From positions 372,001 through 436,000 of the forward strand of contig NZ_LR699554.1 of the NCBI RefSeq assembly GCF_902459535.1: a stretch of 64,000 nt of DNA, written 5' to 3'. Origin of the DNA: Paraburkholderia dioscoreae (lineage in GTDB: Bacteria > Pseudomonadota > Gammaproteobacteria > Burkholderiales > Burkholderiaceae). This document shows, piece after piece, positions 33,921 to 42,718 of this stretch; the stretch's first letter is position 1, and each line of letters starts with the position of its first letter. The notes beneath the pieces are model-generated. The model ran no database searches, had not been told where the DNA came from, and saw nothing but the letters and a program-made list of their open reading frames with translations. The translations under genes and the position numbers were made by a program.

Positions 33921-34232
33921 TCAGTCCAGCAGCCTGTCTCGTTGCACTTTACCGAAATGGAGCGCGAGGAAGATCCCGATGGCAAGGGCGCCTGCGAGTC
34001 CGGCTGCCGCATTCAGGCCAATCTCCAACGTGTTCGCATGGCGCGCCACGATCAGAAGCCCGATGACGAGGTTGGCAAATCCCCAAAGCACATTGACCAA
34101 CGGCGGAGAATTTCCGACACCTCTCGGCCGGGCAAAGGGCGTGGGGAAGGGAAGCCCCTGCAATCCGGAAGCGAGGTGTGGAACGCTGTTGCACAGAAGC
34201 GCCCCGGCGAGAAACAGCCAGACCTGCTGCAT
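33921..34232 (-). CDS. Small integral membrane protein of unknown function
   Basis: 103 residues from the ATG at 34230-34232. Three hydrophobic segments (VWLFLAGALLCNSVPHLASG, NVLWGFANLVIGLLIV, AAAGLAGALAIGIFLALHF) with a short conserved-looking loop FPTPFARPRGVGNSPPLVNV. I have seen this pattern in conserved hypothetical inner-membrane proteins, often beside a regulator. Divergent TetR gene and the large palindrome between them suggest tight control, perhaps of a small-molecule or stress response. Confidence 0.8.
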   Translation of the reverse strand: MQQVWLFLAGALLCNSVPHLASGLQGLPFPTPFARPRGVGNSPPLVNVLWGFANLVIGLLIVARHANTLEIGLNAAAGLAGALAIGIFLALHFGKVQRDRLLD

Positions 34233-34302
34233 TTGATTACCTCGATGTTGGTTGAAAAATGAAAGTGGTTGACGGACTGTGATCGGATCGTCGTGTCTGC
34301 AA

Positions 34303-34328
34303 TATTTGAGAGGATATCCTCTCAAATA
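34303..34328. promoter_or_regulatory. Perfect 26-bp palindrome, candidate TetR operator
   Basis: The segment 34303-34328 reads identically on both strands: half-site TATTTGAGAGGAT and its exact complement. It lies between the membrane protein and the TetR gene. A degenerate copy (GAG-N6-CTC followed by CTCAAAT) occurs at about 34433-34455, just before the TetR start, so autoregulation is likely. Confidence 0.75.
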
Positions 34329-34470
34329 GAATAGAGATCACATTGGAGTGTGTCAACGAAACTAAAATTATCCATAAGAGAAGGCAGAGAAATTGAAATA
34401 GAGCCCGTCTATCATGACGTGATAATATGCGAGGAATTACTCTCAAATCCTCAAATATTGGTCAATCTGA

Positions 34471-35097
34471 ATGACATCGCCCAAGCCTGCCCCAGACGCT
34501 GCGCGCGCTACCGAACCGAAAGGAGAGAAGGGGCGCCAGCGCGTCGCGGCGATCATGGCGGCCGGGGTCGCCGTGTTCACGGAAAAGGGTTATGACGCAG
34601 CCACGATGACCGAGATCGCGGCCCGCTCCGGCACCGCAATCGGCTCGCTCTATCGATTCTTTCCGTCGAAGGAAGCGCTCGCCGACGCGCTGTTGCTCCG
34701 CTACGCGCTGCATGTCAAAAATGCACTTGCCGAGATGGCGCAACAGGTGCCCGACATGACGCTCGAAAGCGTGGCGGACTCGTTTGTCGACTTCATGCTC
34801 GTACTTCAGTCGCAGCGAAGCTTTGCGGCCGCCCTCGTGGACGCGCGCGGCGGCAATGCCGACGAACGTGCGCGGTTTCGCGAAACCATGCGCGGCGGAG
34901 TAGCGGACATCTTGCGCAAAGCGGTTCCCGGCCTGAAGCAGGCGAAGGCGAAGGTCATGGCGGTCGTACTGATCCACATGCTCAAGGGTGTGGTCAGTAC
35001 CGCCAGCGAAGAGCCCGCAGCACGAGCCATGCTCCTTGCCGAGGTCCGCGAACTCGTTCGTATGTATCTTGCGTCGGTATCGGGGCGAGAGAAGTAA
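34471..35097 (+). CDS. TetR-family transcriptional repressor
   Basis: 208 residues. The helix-turn-helix is intact (MTEIAARSGTAIGSLYRFFP, then SKEALADALLLRYALHVKNA); the remaining ~130 residues form the ligand-binding helical domain. Its start has no strong ribosome-binding site, so expression may be low. It is divergent from the small membrane-protein gene, with a perfect palindrome and a half-site copy between them; it is likely to repress both. Confidence 0.88.
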   Translation: MTSPKPAPDAARATEPKGEKGRQRVAAIMAAGVAVFTEKGYDAATMTEIAARSGTAIGSLYRFFPSKEALADALLLRYALHVKNALAEMAQQVPDMTLESVADSFVDFMLVLQSQRSFAAALVDARGGNADERARFRETMRGGVADILRKAVPGLKQAKAKVMAVVLIHMLKGVVSTASEEPAARAMLLAEVRELVRMYLASVSGREK

Positions 35098-35160
35098 ATC
35101 GATCAACGGCGTGCAGCTTTGCGCGAGATGCAGTCGTTGTCGGCCGGAATTCCCGCTATC

Positions 35161-36048
35161 TCACGGCCCGAATTCCGCGACCACCTGGTCAATGAAGGCG
35201 CGCAATTTCGGCGTGGGCCGCCTGGCGGTAAACAGCGCGTGCATTGGCCGTTCAGGCGCCTCGTACTTGCGCAGAAGGCGCACGAGCCGGCCCGCGGCAA
35301 TGTCGTCCTTGACTGCGATTTCCGGTGCGAGAGCAATGCCGAAGCCGTCGATCGCCGCGGAAATCAGGGCCTTCGTATCGTTCGCGTGAAAGCGCCCGGT
35401 GACCGTCACAGCATGTTTGCCGCGCGCGCTGCCGAACACCCACTCGTTGTACGGCGGAAGCGACGTGAAAGAAAACCCCAGGCATTCATGCCTCGCGAGC
35501 GCCTCCGGCGTTCTGGGTTCGCCACGTTCCTTCAGATAGGCCGGCGAAGCACAGGCGAGCAGTCGATACGGCATTAGCGGTTTTGCGATCATCGAAGAAT
35601 CCGACAGAGGGCCGAGCCGGATCGCCACTTCATAACCTTCATCGACGAGATCCACAAACCGGTCCGTCAACGTGAGATCAACCTGGACCTCAGGATTCGA
35701 GCGAAGATAGCGCGTGATCAACGGCGCAAGGCAACAGGATCCAAATGTGACCGGGGCAGTTACACGTAGCCGCCCGCGCGGCGACGCCGAGAAATCCATC
35801 GCTACCGATTCCGCCGCCTCGGCGTCCGCGAGCAGGGCCTTGCAGCGTTCATAGAAGATCTGGCCGATTTCGGTCAGGCTTTGACGGCGGGTTGTGCGGG
35901 CGAGCAGCGGCGCGCCGACCCGCTCTTCGAGCGCAATCACATGTCGTCCAGCCATTTGCGACGAGATGCCGAAGGCGAGAGCCGCCGCCGCGAACGAGCC
36001 GCTTTCGGCGGCTTTCACGAAGATAGCCATGCTGGTCAGACGGTCCAT
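35161..36048 (-). CDS. LysR-family transcriptional regulator (AaeR/DmlR-like)
   Basis: 295 residues. The N-terminus (MDRLTSMAIFVKAAESGSFA, SSQMAGRHVIALEERVGAPL) and effector domain (GRLRVTAPVTFGSCCLAPLI) place it in the large DmlR-like LysR subgroup. Divergent from the NAD(P)-binding oxidoreductase gene at 36178, its probable target. Typical length, no damage seen. Confidence 0.88.
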   Translation of the reverse strand: MDRLTSMAIFVKAAESGSFAAAALAFGISSQMAGRHVIALEERVGAPLLARTTRRQSLTEIGQIFYERCKALLADAEAAESVAMDFSASPRGRLRVTAPVTFGSCCLAPLITRYLRSNPEVQVDLTLTDRFVDLVDEGYEVAIRLGPLSDSSMIAKPLMPYRLLACASPAYLKERGEPRTPEALARHECLGFSFTSLPPYNEWVFGSARGKHAVTVTGRFHANDTKALISAAIDGFGIALAPEIAVKDDIAAGRLVRLLRKYEAPERPMHALFTARRPTPKLRAFIDQVVAEFGP

Positions 36049-36177
36049 GATTCCCCACTCATAGTTTCTACAGGCGAACCGGAATCATCGTTTATCTCGT
36101 TCGGGTTTTCAATCATAGTTATTGCGCTGTCCGCGCGGTCAACGGCGCCGCTCGGCGAATTCGATAGGAGATCGAAA

Positions 36178-36837
36178 ATGAAGATGGGTATTCTCGGTGC
36201 GGGATTTATTGGCAGGGCGATGGCGACGCTGGCAAAACAGAGCGGGTACGAAGTCATGATCAGCAATTCGCGAGGGCCGGAAACGCTGATGAGCACGGCG
36301 GCGGCGATCGGTTGTCGCGTCGGAACGGCGCGGGAGGCTGCGGCATTCGGCGACGTGGTGGTGGTGGCGGTGCCGCTTCGCAGCTATCCCGCATTGCCGG
36401 CAGCGGAACTGGAAGGGAAGATAGTGATCGACACCTGCAACTACTATCCCGACCGCGATGGCCATATCGACGTGCTGGACCAGTACGCTATGACCACGAG
36501 CGAACTGATGGCGGGCCATTTGCACGGAGCGCGGCTGGTGAAGGCGTTCAATGCGATTCTCGCAAAAGATTTCGAAACCGATGGCACGCCGGCTGGAACG
36601 CCGCACAGACGTGCGTTGCCAATGGCGGGGGACGACCTGGCGGCAAAGCAGGTGGTAGCCGGCATTCTCGATCAGTTCGGCTTCGATGCTGTCGATGCCG
36701 GCTCGCTGTCCGGGAGTTGGCGCTTCGAACGGGCGAAGCCTGTCTATTGCGTTCGGCTGAACCGTGCCGGTGTTCTGGAGAAGCTGGCCGAAGCGAAGCG
36801 GGATGTGGAGTTGCCCCACGGTTCGTGGCGGCGTTGA
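36178..36837 (+). CDS. NAD(P)-binding protein of the F420H2:NADP oxidoreductase-like family
   Basis: 219 residues from an ATG after TAGGAG. N-terminal Rossmann motif MGILGAGFIGRAMATLAKQS, followed by VMISNSRGPETL, which indicates NADP preference, and IDTCNYYPDRDGHID. The family includes reductases related to F420-dependent NADP reductase and STEAP; bacterial members in non-F420 organisms reduce unknown partners. Target candidate of the divergent LysR regulator. No operon partner follows; a 7-bp stem without T run lies just after the stop. Confidence 0.82.
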   Translation: MKMGILGAGFIGRAMATLAKQSGYEVMISNSRGPETLMSTAAAIGCRVGTAREAAAFGDVVVVAVPLRSYPALPAAELEGKIVIDTCNYYPDRDGHIDVLDQYAMTTSELMAGHLHGARLVKAFNAILAKDFETDGTPAGTPHRRALPMAGDDLAAKQVVAGILDQFGFDAVDAGSLSGSWRFERAKPVYCVRLNRAGVLEKLAEAKRDVELPHGSWRR

Positions 36838-37153
36838 GCCTGCCGTTGCTTGTTGGCAGGCGGCAACGCGGGAGCATCGCCGGGAAAACTTCGGTCGGTG
36901 CCTTCCACGGTCCACGGTCGGTATCTTTCAGAATGCACGCTGATGTCTATACTTTCTTTGCCTCGCGAACTTCATGAAAGCCGAATGTTTTAATTCATTC
37001 CTGCATTTCGCGCCGGCTCGCCAATCTTTCCGGTCTGAATCCTGGTGATGGCGACGCGGCTGGCCGGCGCGGCGCGGGCCGGCCGAAGCGCTGAAAGTCA
37101 TCCGGACACATGGATGAAACACCCGGTGGTATTGACGGTGACGAGGGCATTGA
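36838..37153. other. Noncoding gap
   Basis: About 315 bases with a small hairpin (GCCTGCC / GGCAGGC at 36838-36861) after the oxidoreductase stop. No tRNA, promoter consensus or convincing small gene was found. Confidence 0.5.
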
Positions 37154-37555
37154 ATGTCAAGCGAATGGAAGCAGCGCATGAAACTGTTTGTCCAGCGCTT
37201 CTGGCAGCCGACCAGCGCGTGCATGACCTGTATGCCGGGCAGCTGGGCCAATATCATGAGTCTCTCGCACTGGACAATTGCATTACAGACCGGTCTGCTG
37301 ACCGGCCTTCTGGCTGTACTTCTGACTTTCACGCCCGCGGCCGGGTTCTACAGGCGTCGATATGGCAATGCGCTAATTGTCGGCTTGCTGACAACGATAG
37401 GCGATTTTTACTCGCATGAGAGCCACTACCGGATCCCCTATGTGGAGCACATCGTGACAGGTGCGATTTCCGGTCTTCTGACGTTGGCCGCGTCATATCT
37501 CTTCGAGGACCGCGCGCGTCGACTTCGCGCGGCATGGGCGCGGGTTTTCGGGTAG
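37154..37555 (+). CDS. Small inner-membrane protein of unknown function
   Basis: 133 residues. An N-terminal amphipathic segment (FVQRFWQPTSACMTCMPGSW) is followed by three hydrophobic segments (LQTGLLTGLLAVLLTF, NALIVGLLTTIGDFY, IVTGAISGLLTLAASYLF) and an Arg-rich C-terminus, so the tail is probably cytoplasmic. The sequence CMTCM could bind a metal. I do not recognise the family. Confidence 0.6.
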   Translation: MSSEWKQRMKLFVQRFWQPTSACMTCMPGSWANIMSLSHWTIALQTGLLTGLLAVLLTFTPAAGFYRRRYGNALIVGLLTTIGDFYSHESHYRIPYVEHIVTGAISGLLTLAASYLFEDRARRLRAAWARVFG

Positions 37556-37703
37556 CGGCGTCCATCACTTGCGGTCACTACGCGTATCGGGTATCGGCAC
37601 TCGGCAACCGTCGGCGAAGTCGTGTGTATGATCCGCGCTCATGACTGCGGCTCTACCGGCAACGACACGCCGCAGCCGCCTCCACAACCGATCTGGAGTT
37701 TTA

Positions 37704-38123
37704 ATGAGTTCAGGCACGCAATCCGGAAATGACCTCCCCGGAAAACAGGAACTGGAAGCCATGTCGGTATTCCGCTACGAACTGCGCAAGTTCTTGCGCG
37801 TGTCGGAAGAGATCGCCAACGCGGCAGGAATCACCACGCTCCAGTATCAGTTGCTGTTGCATGTGCGCGGGTTCGCGGGGCGGCGGTGGGCCACCGTCGG
37901 TGAATTGGCGGAACGTCTGCAGGCCGCACCGAACGGCACGGCTGCGCTCGTGTCGCGCTGCGAATCGGCCGGTCTGGTGACGCGAAAGGCCGACGCGAGC
38001 GATCGGCGTCAGGTGCAGGTGCACCTGACGCCAAAGGGGGAGCGTTGTCTGCTTAAACTCGCGGCAGAGCACAAGGCGCACTACGGCTCGTTCGGCTGGG
38101 TGTTCGGCGATACGGCGAAATAG
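37704..38123 (+). CDS. MarR-family transcriptional regulator
   Basis: 139 residues from the ATG at 37704, preceded by TGGAG at good spacing; an earlier in-frame start lacks a binding site. Winged helix-turn-helix: TTLQYQLLLHVRGFAGRRWA, TVGELAERLQAAPNGTAALV, and the wing DASDRRQVQVHLTPKG. Probably dimeric and responsive to a small ligand. The ClC channel gene 90 bases downstream in the same direction could be its target, though they may be separate units. Confidence 0.85.
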   Translation: MSSGTQSGNDLPGKQELEAMSVFRYELRKFLRVSEEIANAAGITTLQYQLLLHVRGFAGRRWATVGELAERLQAAPNGTAALVSRCESAGLVTRKADASDRRQVQVHLTPKGERCLLKLAAEHKAHYGSFGWVFGDTAK

Positions 38124-38213
38124 CCCTTTACGTCGCGCGCATGCGTGTCGAACCGGTGGGCAGCACATATATGTCACAATGTGCCTTATTTGCCTCCACG
38201 CGACGACATCCCG

Positions 38214-39521
38214 ATGCACCTCCATGCTCTTGTTGACCGACGCACGATCCTGCGCATCAGACGCCTCTGGTTGCACTACGGCATCTTCTGGCTCGGCGCG
38301 ATCGCAACGGGGCTTGTCGCCGTCATGTACGCGAAGCTGGTGGATTTCGGCTACGCCACCTTTTTGCGCTATACGACTTCGTTCTGGTGGTTGCCGTTGT
38401 TCCTTACACCGGCGGTCGCAGCGCTCGGCGTGTGGATCACGCGGAGCTGGTTCGCGGGCGCTGAAGGCAGCGGGATTCCGCAGGTTATTGCGACCCTGCA
38501 TGAAGGGCGCGAGCTGGGCCCCCGTCTGCTCAACATGCGCATTCTGATCGGCAAGATCGCCGTGTCGTTCCTGTCGATTCTGGGCGGCTTCACCATTGGC
38601 CGCGAAGGGCCGACCATCCATGTGGGTGCCGCGCTCATGTTCAGCTTGCGGCGATTCTATCCGGCGCGTTTGCGCAGTATTCGGGGCGCGGCGCTCGAGC
38701 GCAATCTGGCCCTGGCGGGCGCCGCTGCCGGACTGTCCGCGGCATTCAACGCGCCTCTCGCAGGGGTCGTCTTTGCGATCGAGGAACTGACGCGCAGCTT
38801 CGAACAGAGAACCAGCGGCGTCCTGATCACTGCGATCATCTTTGCGGGCATCGTCTCGCTCGGCTTGCAGGGCAATTACACATACTTTGGCACGATCGAT
38901 ATCGACGGGCACTTTCCGGATATGCTCGCCATTGCCGCGGTCATGCTGGGCGCGGTCACAGGTGTTGCGGGCGGCGCGTTCTGCTGGCTGCTGTTGAACA
39001 CGGACCGCTGGATGCCGGCACGCCTCGTAGTGTGGCGGAAAGGACATCCGGTGGCCTTCGGTGCCGCATGCGGGCTGGTTATCGCGGTGATCGGCGTTGC
39101 CGCCGGCGGTCATACGTTCGGCAGCGGTTATGCGGAAGCACGCGGCATGCTCGAGGGAAGTTCGAGGCTGGGCGCGAGTTACCCGATTCTGAAGATGGCG
39201 TCGATGATCGGCTCGTATTTGCCCGGCGCGCCCGGGGGACTGTTCGCACCTTCGCTGGCCATCGGCGCGGGCATCGGCAACGCGCTGCATCTCGTGTTCG
39301 GGCAGATGCAGTTACCCATGCTGATCGCGCTCGGCATGGTGGGTTATCTCGCTGCGGTTACGCAGAGTCCTATCACGGCATTTGTCATTGTGATCGAGAT
39401 GATCAACGGGCACGCGCTGGTGCTTTCGCTGATGGCGACAGCGTTGATCGCCAGCCAGGTGTCGAGGCTGTTCGCTCCGCCGCTCTATGAAGCACTGTCG
39501 AAGCGGTACGTTGCCGGCTGA
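38214..39521 (+). CDS. ClC-family chloride channel/proton antiporter
   Basis: 435 residues from the ATG at 38214. ClC selectivity motifs are all visible: GSGIP (AEGSGIPQVIATL), GREGP (GGFTIGREGPTIHVGAA, with the gating Glu), and GGLFAP (PGAPGGLFAPSLAIGAG). A second Glu occurs in FAIEELTRSF at the position of the proton-pathway Glu of ClC-ec1, so it is probably an H+/Cl- exchanger, possibly for acid resistance. About ten to twelve membrane helices; no cytoplasmic CBS domains. Location inner membrane. Confidence 0.92.
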   Translation: MHLHALVDRRTILRIRRLWLHYGIFWLGAIATGLVAVMYAKLVDFGYATFLRYTTSFWWLPLFLTPAVAALGVWITRSWFAGAEGSGIPQVIATLHEGRELGPRLLNMRILIGKIAVSFLSILGGFTIGREGPTIHVGAALMFSLRRFYPARLRSIRGAALERNLALAGAAAGLSAAFNAPLAGVVFAIEELTRSFEQRTSGVLITAIIFAGIVSLGLQGNYTYFGTIDIDGHFPDMLAIAAVMLGAVTGVAGGAFCWLLLNTDRWMPARLVVWRKGHPVAFGAACGLVIAVIGVAAGGHTFGSGYAEARGMLEGSSRLGASYPILKMASMIGSYLPGAPGGLFAPSLAIGAGIGNALHLVFGQMQLPMLIALGMVGYLAAVTQSPITAFVIVIEMINGHALVLSLMATALIASQVSRLFAPPLYEALSKRYVAG

Positions 39522-39578
39522 GCGTCGAAGCCGGGTCTGATATCCTGGCTTCTTTCACGGCTCGCAGGAGAAGAACAC

Positions 39579-39914
39579 ATGGACCGTATGGCGGTGCTCG
39601 AACAGGGCGTGGACGTTGCGCTTCGCATGGGCACGCTTGACGATTCGACCATGGCCGCGAAACGCATTGTGAGGGGACGTCGGCTGGTTGTCGGCGCGCC
39701 GCGGTATTTCGCCGAAGCGGGTATTCCGACAACACCGGCCGACCTGAGCCGCCATCAGGCGATCGTGTACTGGCTGCGAGGCGGAAGCGAGTCCTGGTCG
39801 TTCAGCCGCGACGACGCGCCGAAGTCGCCGTGGCTGTAACAGGCAGCGACGACGAAAGCGCGTGCCTTCGTCGCTTTCGTCGAACACGTGTTGGGTGTTG
39901 CGCCGACGGTATAG
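39579..39914 (+). pseudogene. LysR regulator remnant (effector domain only)
   Basis: The reading frame starts inside the effector domain (VLEQGVDVALRMGTLDDSTM, AGIPTTPADLSRHQAIVYWL) and stops at 39839. It resumes in another frame with the typical LysR ending KARAFVAFVEHVLG, so an internal deletion has also occurred. The DNA-binding domain is missing. The fragment lies directly before the conserved FliA-type module. Confidence 0.75.
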
Positions 39915-40010
39915 AAGTCGATTGGCAATCCGCTGTTGGCCACACGGCGGCGCTTTCCTGAAACACGATCTCGCATTGGCTAACGACAGCGCTTAGCGCA
40001 ACGCTACGCA

Positions 40011-40095
40011 AGCCATAACCCGTCATCTCAAGAAACGTCTTTTGCTAATTGGGCATTAATTAAACGGGCCTTTGGCCGTTAGCAAGGAGACCTCG
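40011..40095 (+). repeat. Conserved promoter-leader module, copy B
   Basis: Matches 10155-10242 over about 85 bases (AGCCATAACC, TTGCTAATT, TTAAACG, GGCCGTTAGC, AAGGAG, ACCTCG in the same order and nearly the same spacing). Similarity fades further upstream. It precedes the chemoreceptor gene at 40198. Confidence 0.75.
40056..40082 (+). promoter_or_regulatory. Candidate FliA (sigma-28) promoter, TTAA-N15-GCCGTTAG
   Basis: TTAA at 40056-40059 and GCCGTTAG at 40075-40082 with exactly 15 bases between them. It is about 120 bases upstream of a chemoreceptor start, the gene class normally transcribed by FliA. Confidence 0.65.
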
Positions 40096-40197
40096 TCCGC
40101 TCGGACCGACCAGCAGGAACATGCATGTGCCGTCAACGGATCATGTACTGAGCAGATTCCACTGGCTGCCATCATTGAAGTTTCGCTACGACTTACC

Positions 40198-41694
40198 ATG
40201 ACAATCAAAACAAAACTCCGGATTCTGATGCTCGTCGTGCTGATCGCCATTGGGGGCGGTATCGCTGTGACGGCAATCGGATTCAACGCCGTGAACGATG
40301 CGCAGGCGGCCTCGCATCGCCGGGAGACGCAGGTACGCGGCCTGACGGAAATCAAGGCAAGCGCGCTCTCTACAGTCGAGCTCGATCCGGCTTCAGAGGA
40401 TACTAAAAAGATCTTTGCCGACGCGGAACGGAACATCGGCAAATGGGCTGAGATCATTGACCCGCTGTTCAAATCTCCCGATCAGCAAGCAAGGCTCAAG
40501 ATACTGCGCGCGCAATGGAACGCTTATGATCAGAAGTCGCGTCAGTTAATCGAACTGGCCGCCCGCGATCCCAAAGCGGCCAACGATCAGGTCGCCTCGC
40601 TCTATCATTCCGACTTTCAGCCGCTTGCTGCATCGATCGAGGCAACGATCACCGAAGCAGGCAAGCGGGGCCAGCAGGCTGCGGAACTCGCCGATCGCAC
40701 CAGCACGAATGCGGTCGGGACGGTGATCACGGTATTGGTGGTTGCAATGGCGATTGTGGTCGGATGGATTTTCCTGTTGTCCCGTTCGATCCAGCGAGCG
40801 CTGGGCGGAATCCAGGGGACGTTGCAGCAGGCGAGTGAATCACTCGACCTGACGCAGCGTGCATCGGTTGAGGGTAAGGACGAAATCAGCCAGACGGCGG
40901 TCGCCTTTAATCACCTGATGGCCCGGATCGCAGAGGTGATGGCCGCTGTACGGGACTCGGTGGAATCGGTGAGCACGGCCTCGAAGCAGATTGCCGCAGG
41001 CAATGTCGATCTGTCGAGCCGCACCGAAGAGCAGGCCGCTTCGCTTCAGGAGACGGCGGCGAGCATGGAGCAGTTGACCGGCACGGTGCGGCAGAACGCG
41101 GAGAATGCCCGGCAGGCCAATGGCCTGGCACAGTCATCCGCCACAATTGCCGTAAGGGGAGGCGACGTGGTGGCCGAGGTGGTCGCGACTATGGGAGAGA
41201 TCAACGCCGGCTCGGCGAAGATTGCCGACATCATCGGCGTGATCGACGGGATCGCGTTCCAGACCAATATCCTCGCACTCAATGCTGCCGTGGAAGCCGC
41301 ACGCGCAGGCGAACATGGCCGGGGTTTCGCCGTGGTGGCCACCGAGGTGCGCACGCTCGCGCAACGCTCGGCCGCAGCGGCCAAGGATATCAAAACGCTG
41401 ATCGAAACTTCCGTGAACAAGGTCGAAACGGGCACAAAGCTGGTCGATCAGGCGGGCAGCACAATGGGCGAGATTGTGATCAGCATCAAGCGGGTGACGG
41501 ACATCATGGGCGAGATCGCGGCGGCCTCGGACGAGCAGAGCAAGGGTATCGATCAGGTCGGGCAAGCAGTCACGCAGATGGATGAAGTCACCCAGCAGAA
41601 TGCGGCGCTGGTGGAACAGGCCGCAGCCGCCGCGCAGTCGCTGGACGATCAGGCGAAGAAACTGCATACAGCGGTTAGTGTTTTCAAGCTCTAG
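40198..41694 (+). CDS. Methyl-accepting chemotaxis protein without C-terminal pentapeptide
   Basis: 498 residues. First helix ILMLVVLIAIGGGIAVTAIG, periplasmic four-helix sensor of ~150 residues (LDPASEDTKKIFADAERNIG, QARLKILRAQWNAYDQKSRQ), second helix (AVGTVITVLVVAMAIVVGWI), HAMP, and the signalling hairpin (FQTNILALNAAVEAARAGEH). Ends SVFKL without the xWxxF tether, so it depends on other receptors for adaptation enzymes. The start at 40198 lies just ahead of the first helix; a longer in-frame start at 40072 would begin inside the promoter block. The promoter type indicates it belongs to the flagellar late class. Confidence 0.92.
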   Translation: MTIKTKLRILMLVVLIAIGGGIAVTAIGFNAVNDAQAASHRRETQVRGLTEIKASALSTVELDPASEDTKKIFADAERNIGKWAEIIDPLFKSPDQQARLKILRAQWNAYDQKSRQLIELAARDPKAANDQVASLYHSDFQPLAASIEATITEAGKRGQQAAELADRTSTNAVGTVITVLVVAMAIVVGWIFLLSRSIQRALGGIQGTLQQASESLDLTQRASVEGKDEISQTAVAFNHLMARIAEVMAAVRDSVESVSTASKQIAAGNVDLSSRTEEQAASLQETAASMEQLTGTVRQNAENARQANGLAQSSATIAVRGGDVVAEVVATMGEINAGSAKIADIIGVIDGIAFQTNILALNAAVEAARAGEHGRGFAVVATEVRTLAQRSAAAAKDIKTLIETSVNKVETGTKLVDQAGSTMGEIVISIKRVTDIMGEIAAASDEQSKGIDQVGQAVTQMDEVTQQNAALVEQAAAAAQSLDDQAKKLHTAVSVFKL

Positions 41695-41798
41695 GTCCGG
41701 CATGTAGCCGGCGCACGGGCCCAATGCGTTGTTAAATCGATGACTGCTCCACTTGGGTAACATCCTCTCGCGCGAGGATCGCCGCCCCAACCGGACGC

Positions 41799-42458
41799 TC
41801 AGGCGCCGCTGGCGATCGGCGCTTCGAGAAGACAGCCAAACTCGCGGGCAAAGTCGACAGAAACGCGCGCGTGAACTGCGCCCTGCTTGTCAAAGAACCG
41901 CTGCGTCCCTCGAAGAGTGAACACACCTTCGTGCCAGATGTTTGGGTGGATGTAGAGACCCTGCTGGCCGTCGAAGCGAAAGCACACGAACTTCTCCGGC
42001 GTAATGTCGTCCCCCGGCAATGCGAGTGGAACGTAGAACGGAAGATGATCGAGAGGAAAAAACAGTTGTCCGCCGTCCGGGTGGTAGTTCGCGTGCCAGA
42101 GCAGCATGCGTTCCGGTGCATTGGCGTGGTCGTCGCGGGCAGCTTCAGGCTCCCTTGCGTACGCAAGGATGTAGTGACCGCCCACGGCCTCGTTTCGGCC
42201 GTAGAGAATATCTCCGCGCCACTCGCTCACAAATGTCCCTTCGGTCGTGCCGGCCTCGTCACCGGTTCCAGAGTCGATGGGCCTTGTTCCCACCGCGGGC
42301 CACTGCACGATCTCGATCGGGCACTCGCTCGGGTCTGTCACAAGCCTGCCAAAGCCATCGAGCGTGGCGGGGGTCGCGTCGACCACGGGCATCGATACGC
42401 GTCGGAGGCCAGGAGGAAGGGCGGGGTTGAGGTAATCGATTTCTTGGGACATCGGCAT
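41799..42458 (-). CDS. Ureidoglycolate lyase-like (AllA-type) cupin protein
   Basis: About 219 residues (ATGs at 42456 and 42450 are both possible). The region LPFYVPLALPGDDITPEKFV followed by GLYIHPNIWHEGVF and a late KQGAVHARVSVDFAREFG has the double-stranded beta-helix pattern of the ureidoglycolate lyase family, which splits ureidoglycolate to glyoxylate and urea. No purine/allantoin genes lie nearby, so a different ureide or amide substrate is possible. Divergent from ilvD, with an AT-rich inverted repeat between them. Confidence 0.65.
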   Translation of the reverse strand: MPMSQEIDYLNPALPPGLRRVSMPVVDATPATLDGFGRLVTDPSECPIEIVQWPAVGTRPIDSGTGDEAGTTEGTFVSEWRGDILYGRNEAVGGHYILAYAREPEAARDDHANAPERMLLWHANYHPDGGQLFFPLDHLPFYVPLALPGDDITPEKFVCFRFDGQQGLYIHPNIWHEGVFTLRGTQRFFDKQGAVHARVSVDFAREFGCLLEAPIASGA

Positions 42459-42529
42459 AGTTTATACGAGTCGAAATCTGGCACGCAGGTGCTCGAATAC
42501 ACGCCTCCCCAAGCTGATCCGCTTGAACT

Positions 42530-42568
42530 AATATATTTTTCGACCTAATTGCACCGGAAAAATATATT
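42530..42568. promoter_or_regulatory. AT-rich perfect inverted repeat between the AllA-like gene and ilvD
   Basis: AATATATTTTTC at 42530-42541 and its exact complement at 42557-42568, with a 15-base spacer. It stands out in a GC-rich background, and lies 72 bases upstream of the cupin start and 150 bases upstream of ilvD. It could be an operator, a promoter element or a hairpin. Confidence 0.55.
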
Positions 42569-42718
42569 GGACGTCTTACTCGCGCTCTCGCACTATTCGT
42601 CCATTCCCATCGCACCACCGCGCGTTTGCGCGAGCCATCACTGCCCGTAACGGGCACCGGCGGGGCCGCGCTGGAGTGCAATTCACATTCAAACGACCCC
42701 CAATACCTGAGGATACAG

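Noticed and set aside
36838..36861. Small hairpin after the NAD(P)-binding gene
   Set aside because: Only a 7-bp stem and no T run; not enough for a terminator call.
37710..39290. 526-codon open frame antisense to the MarR and ClC genes
   Set aside because: Arg/Ala/His-rich composition, no domain; both plus-strand genes have clear motifs.
40072..40197. Longer N-terminus for the second chemoreceptor
   Set aside because: It begins inside the FliA-like promoter and adds a hydrophilic tail before the first transmembrane helix.
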